The notes beneath the pieces are model-generated. The model did not search any database and had not been told where the DNA came from. It saw only the letters and a list, made by a program, of their open reading frames with translations. A stretch of DNA of 64,000 bases from Aurantimicrobium minutum (lineage in GTDB: Bacteria; Actinomycetota; Actinomycetes; Actinomycetales; Microbacteriaceae). The translations under genes were made by a program, and so were the position numbers. This document shows positions 61,180-64,000 of the stretch, piece after piece; the stretch's first letter is position 1; the number at the start of each line of letters is the position of its first letter. Where the stretch lies: the NCBI RefSeq assembly GCF_029893825.1, contig NZ_JARXXV010000001.1:124001-188000 (forward strand), in the 5' to 3' direction.

Positions 61180-61611
61180 ATGTTCCTCGGAACTCACACA
61201 CCCAAGCTCGATGACAAGGGACGCGTCATCCTGCCCGCGAAATTCCGCAACGAATTGGCCGAAGGCATCGTGGTCACCCGCGGTCAAGAGAACTGCCTCT
61301 ACGTCTTCAGCGCTGCAGAGTTCTCTGACTTGCACGAAAAGATCCGCCAGGCACCGGTCACCAGCAAGTCAGCTCGTGACTTCCTCCGTGTATTTCTCTC
61401 TGGCGCCAGCTCAGAAACACCCGACAGCCAAAACCGCATCACACTTCCGGCCAACCTTCGCCAGTACGCAGGGCTTGACCGCGACCTCACCGTTATCGGC
61501 GCCGGAAACCGCGTAGAAATTTGGGACACCGAGGCATGGAACACCTACCTTGCTGCCCACGAAGAAGCCTTCTCCAACACAACGGAGGAGGTGATTCCTG
61601 GACTCTTCTAG
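61180..61611 (+). CDS. mraZ: Transcriptional regulator MraZ
   Basis: 143 residues from ATG 61180 ([19 protein letters not shown]), five bases behind the SD; GTG 61171 lies inside the SD and is rejected. Two SpoVT/AbrB-like halves each carry the DxxxR motif (LDDKGR; DSQNR). MraZ forms rings that bind repeated boxes and controls the division and cell-wall cluster that it heads. Confidence 0.95.
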   Translation: MFLGTHTPKLDDKGRVILPAKFRNELAEGIVVTRGQENCLYVFSAAEFSDLHEKIRQAPVTSKSARDFLRVFLSGASSETPDSQNRITLPANLRQYAGLDRDLTVIGAGNRVEIWDTEAWNTYLAAHEEAFSNTTEEVIPGLF

Positions 61612-61714
61612 TCCCTTGGTTGTGACTCCCAGCCTGTGCACCCTGACTCCACTTCCCCGGAAGCAGGTTGACCTGGATGGGGATCACAATCTAGGGCCCG
61701 GCTCCAGACACGTT

Positions 61715-62668
61715 ATGGCTCTCAACGACATTCACACCCCAGTTCTCCTCGAACGTTGTGTCGAACTATTGGCTCCTGCACTTTCAAAGCCTGGAGCTGT
61801 GCTTGTTGATGCGACTTTAGGAATGGGCGGACACTCGGAAGCGTTTCTCACTCGTTTTCCAGAGCTCATCCTCGTTGGCTTAGATCGCGATACAGACGCC
61901 CTGGCAATTGCACGGGAGCGTCTGGCTCGTTTTGGTGACCGCGTCCACCTCGTTCACACCGTGTATGACGGAATTGCTGAGGCACTTGACTCTCTGGAGA
62001 TCACTGCGGTTGATGGAATCCTGTTTGATTTGGGTGTTTCCTCACTGCAGCTAGACCGCGCCGAGCGCGGATTCGCCTACGCCCAAGATGCTCCACTGGA
62101 TATGCGGATGAATCAGACCGAGGGCATCACCGCTGCCGATGTGATTGCCACATACAGCGAGCAAGAACTGCGCACCATTTTCCACAAATACGGAGATGAG
62201 AAGCTTTCGGCTCGTTACGCCAAAGCCATCGTCACCAGCCGTGAGGTCGAACCCATCACCCGTTCTGCTCAGCTGGTTCACATCTTGACGGTGGCCACTC
62301 CTGCAGCGCTTTCTCACTCCGGGCACCCCGCAAAGCGGGTGTTTCAGGCACTGCGCATTGAAGTCAACCAGGAACTCTCCGTCTTGGAACGGGCCATTCC
62401 AGCTGCCCTGGGCAAGCTCACCGTTGGCGGTCGCATCGTTGTGATGTCATACCAGTCGCTCGAAGACCGTATCGTCAAGGGCTTTTTGCAGGCAGGATCG
62501 AGCTCTTCAGCGCCAGTGGGACTTCCTATTGAACTCGAGCAGTTCAAACCAGAACTCAAACTTCTCGTTCGAGGCGCAGAACTTGCCAGCGACGAAGAAA
62601 AAACCCGCAACCCACGTGCAACTCCGGTTCGCCTCCGTGCAGCCGAACGAATCAAGGAGGCAGCGTGA
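61715..62668 (+). CDS. rsmH: 16S rRNA (cytosine-1402-N4)-methyltransferase RsmH
   Basis: 317 residues from ATG 61715 ([19 protein letters not shown]). Motifs: [13 protein letters not shown] (SAM loop), [23 protein letters not shown], and the C-terminal [11 protein letters not shown]. It methylates C1402 in the ribosomal decoding centre. An open extension back to TTG 61616 is not family-like. The 103-base gap after mraZ is longer than usual. ftsL overlaps its stop (GTGA). Confidence 0.95.
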   Translation: MALNDIHTPVLLERCVELLAPALSKPGAVLVDATLGMGGHSEAFLTRFPELILVGLDRDTDALAIARERLARFGDRVHLVHTVYDGIAEALDSLEITAVDGILFDLGVSSLQLDRAERGFAYAQDAPLDMRMNQTEGITAADVIATYSEQELRTIFHKYGDEKLSARYAKAIVTSREVEPITRSAQLVHILTVATPAALSHSGHPAKRVFQALRIEVNQELSVLERAIPAALGKLTVGGRIVVMSYQSLEDRIVKGFLQAGSSSSAPVGLPIELEQFKPELKLLVRGAELASDEEKTRNPRATPVRLRAAERIKEAA

Positions 62669-63396
62669 GTACCGTCAACGCAAGCCGAATTTCTCGTCCG
62701 CAGGTTCGTCCTCAGTCGGGGGCAAAGTCGGCAGCTCGTCCGACCACCTCACGCGCGAAGAGCACCCCTGCAGTGCAGGGAAATCTCGCGTTGAAGGCCC
62801 GCACTTCACTGAACAAGGCCACTTCGTGGCGCCCCAGCATCCAAGTTGTTGCTACCCGTGCCCAGCGCAAGGCTCGTCCCAAGGTTTTCTATGCGATCAT
62901 CACCGTTGCTGTGATTTTCGGCATCATCATCTCAAACCTTCTTTTATCAGTTGTGGTTGCTTCGGGCGCCTATGAAATCGCTTCGATGCAGCAATCTAAC
63001 AAGGAACTTGGTCGCAGCTACCAAACCATGAACCAGGATCTCGATCGCTTGTCATCACCTCAAAACCTCGCCGCAAACGCTGAGGCTCTGGGCATGGTGA
63101 ACAACAGCACACCTGTGTATCTTCGCCTCTCTGATGGTGCTGTTCTGGGAACACCTGAACCAGCTGCAGCAACCTCCGGTTTGATTGCTGGTGCTGAAGG
63201 CGCTGTTCCGAATTCTTTACTCACCGGTGTCACCCTGGTCACTCAGAAGGAATCTGAAGCCAAGGCTGCTGCAGCAAAGAAAGCAGCAGCAGAAGCTGCC
63301 AAGACAGCACCGGTGACAGACAGCGCGCCTGCGGCTGCAGTTCCAGCTGGACCGGTAGCGTTGACCAACGGCCTGCCAGGCCTTGCAACGCGCTAG
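62665..63396 (+). CDS. ftsL: Cell division protein FtsL-like
   Basis: A 243-residue bitopic protein. About 75 basic, disordered cytoplasmic residues precede one membrane helix (about 75-98) and a short coiled coil ([21 protein letters not shown]) with [12 protein letters not shown], the FtsL/septum-initiator pattern. A long Ala/Pro/Lys tail follows. It would link FtsQ/FtsB and FtsI-FtsW at the septum. Low conservation is normal for FtsL; the call rests on topology and position. GTG overlaps the rsmH stop; SD AAGGAGG. Confidence 0.85.
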   Translation: MSTVNASRISRPQVRPQSGAKSAARPTTSRAKSTPAVQGNLALKARTSLNKATSWRPSIQVVATRAQRKARPKVFYAIITVAVIFGIIISNLLLSVVVASGAYEIASMQQSNKELGRSYQTMNQDLDRLSSPQNLAANAEALGMVNNSTPVYLRLSDGAVLGTPEPAAATSGLIAGAEGAVPNSLLTGVTLVTQKESEAKAAAAKKAAAEAAKTAPVTDSAPAAAVPAGPVALTNGLPGLATR

Positions 63397-63445
63397 GTCT
63401 GAGCTCACGGCACTGCGTCAAAGCCTGATCTCTTAAGGAACTGGT

Positions 63446-64000
63446 GTGAGAACGAATCCCGTCAAATTCCGCGGAACGCTTGTTCTGGCAATTGTCGTGC
63501 TTCTGGTTGCAGTTTTCACCATTCGCTTGATCGATATTCAGGTGATTCAAGCGGCCGCACTGACTCAACAATCGGTTGATAAGCGTTCAATTCCAACCAC
63601 TGTCTACGCCAAGCGCGGTCAAATCACCGACAAGAATGGCACCGTACTCGCAGACAGTGTGATGCGGTACAACGTGACTGTGTCGCCAAAGAACGCGAAA
63701 GACTTCTTGCGTCAAACAGATCGTTCAGAAGTGACGATCACCCCACAGCAAGCCGCCATTGAGATTGGTACCTTGACGGGGCAGAAGCCTGAAGACATTC
63801 TCAAAATTATTGCCGATGCGTTGGCAGAGAACCCCAAGTCGGACTTTGCCTACATCAAGAAGGCTGTCGACGTGGACACCTTCCGGGCATTGAATGCTCT
63901 AGAGATTCCCTGGTTGTTCTTTGAGCAAGCCCCCGGTCGCACCTACCCCAACGGTGCTGTGGCAGGTAACCTGCTTGGTTTCGTTGGCGCTGACGGCTCT
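63446..64000 (+). CDS. ftsI: Penicillin-binding protein FtsI (PBP2/PBP3-type), N-terminal part
   Basis: GTG 63446 follows AAGGAA by five bases and stays open to the window edge (185 codons). A membrane helix (about 11-30) is followed by the class B PBP N-terminal module: RLIDIQVIQAAAL, KRGQITDKNGTVLADS (the RG-I-DRNG type motif) and a C-terminal RTYPNGAVAGNLLGFVG segment. The transpeptidase domain lies beyond the window. It crosslinks septal peptidoglycan. Confidence 0.93.
   Translation, partial: MRTNPVKFRGTLVLAIVVLLVAVFTIRLIDIQVIQAAALTQQSVDKRSIPTTVYAKRGQITDKNGTVLADSVMRYNVTVSPKNAKDFLRQTDRSEVTITPQQAAIEIGTLTGQKPEDILKIIADALAENPKSDFAYIKKAVDVDTFRALNALEIPWLFFEQAPGRTYPNGAVAGNLLGFVGADGS

Noticed and set aside
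1-64000. tRNA, rRNA, riboswitch, insertion sequence, prophage, toxin-antitoxin or CRISPR elements
   Set aside because: No cloverleaf, transposase, integrase other than XerC, or repeat-spacer pattern was found on reading both strands; metY and msrB lack any recognisable SAM riboswitch since their leaders are only a few bases long.

Overview
The window reads as chromosomal DNA of a small-genome actinobacterium. The best fit is a member of the Microbacteriaceae, probably of the freshwater planktonic 'Luna' type (Rhodoluna/Aurantimicrobium-like). This placement is inferred from marker genes and gene order: ClgR-type regulator, DUF3046, recA, recX, miaB, miaA, dapF, hflX; idsA, Rv2175c-like protein, LysM protein, PknL; KhpA inside the rpsP-rimM-trmD-rplS operon; DUF2469 after rnhB; DUF3040 before mraZ-rsmH-ftsL-ftsI; thyX-dapA-rnj. 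Base composition looks moderate (low fifties % GC by eye). Genes are packed tightly, no gene-free stretch exceeds 300 bases, and I see no tRNA, rRNA, insertion sequence, prophage or CRISPR array.

Layout. 1-11.4 kb is rich in sulfur genes: two flavin monooxygenases of the acyl-CoA dehydrogenase fold, a DmoA/NtaA-type FMN monooxygenase, a flavin reductase, an SsuBAC-type transporter, MsrB, a ComB-like protein, MetY with its CoA-binding partner, a class II amidotransferase and a GCS2-type ligase. 11.6-15.7 kb is the translation and secretion block rpsP-khpA-rimM-trmD-rplS-lepB-rnhB. 15.7-21.8 kb holds DUF2469, dprA, xerC, a KhtTU-type K+/H+ antiporter, an epimerase-like protein and a DUF4395/thioredoxin pair. 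21.8-28.8 kb holds a GH3 glycosidase, thyX, dapA, rnj and a GH32-like protein. 28.8-35.7 kb is a LacI-controlled alpha-glucoside module (regulator, binding protein, two permeases, GH13 enzyme). 35.8-46.6 kb holds ftsK, pgsA, cinA, clgR, DUF3046, recA-recX, miaB-miaA, dapF. 46.6-53.8 kb holds a methyltransferase, hflX, App1-like phosphatase, DedA and pabC/pabB. 53.8-60.9 kb holds leuS, pknL, a LysM protein, an Rv2175c homologue, idsA and DUF3040. The window ends in the division cluster mraZ-rsmH-ftsL-ftsI, with ftsI cut by the border.

How the genes work together. The first block can be read as uptake and FMNH2-dependent cleavage of organosulfur compounds, with the sulfur carried on to homocysteine by MetY. 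The sugar block imports an oligosaccharide and hydrolyses it inside the cell: no glycosidase in the window has a signal peptide. A 14-bp palindrome, TCGACGCGCGTCGA, marks the regulator, transporter and GH13 promoters. The recA region carries an SOS box.

The most striking signal at window scale is a -10 hexamer (TANNNT) placed 6-7 bases before about 20 start codons on both strands, the signature of leaderless mRNAs. It supports two small genes that are easy to miss (42252-42347 and 40286-40438), corrects several starts, and reveals a divergent promoter at pabC/pabB whose two -10 elements overlap.
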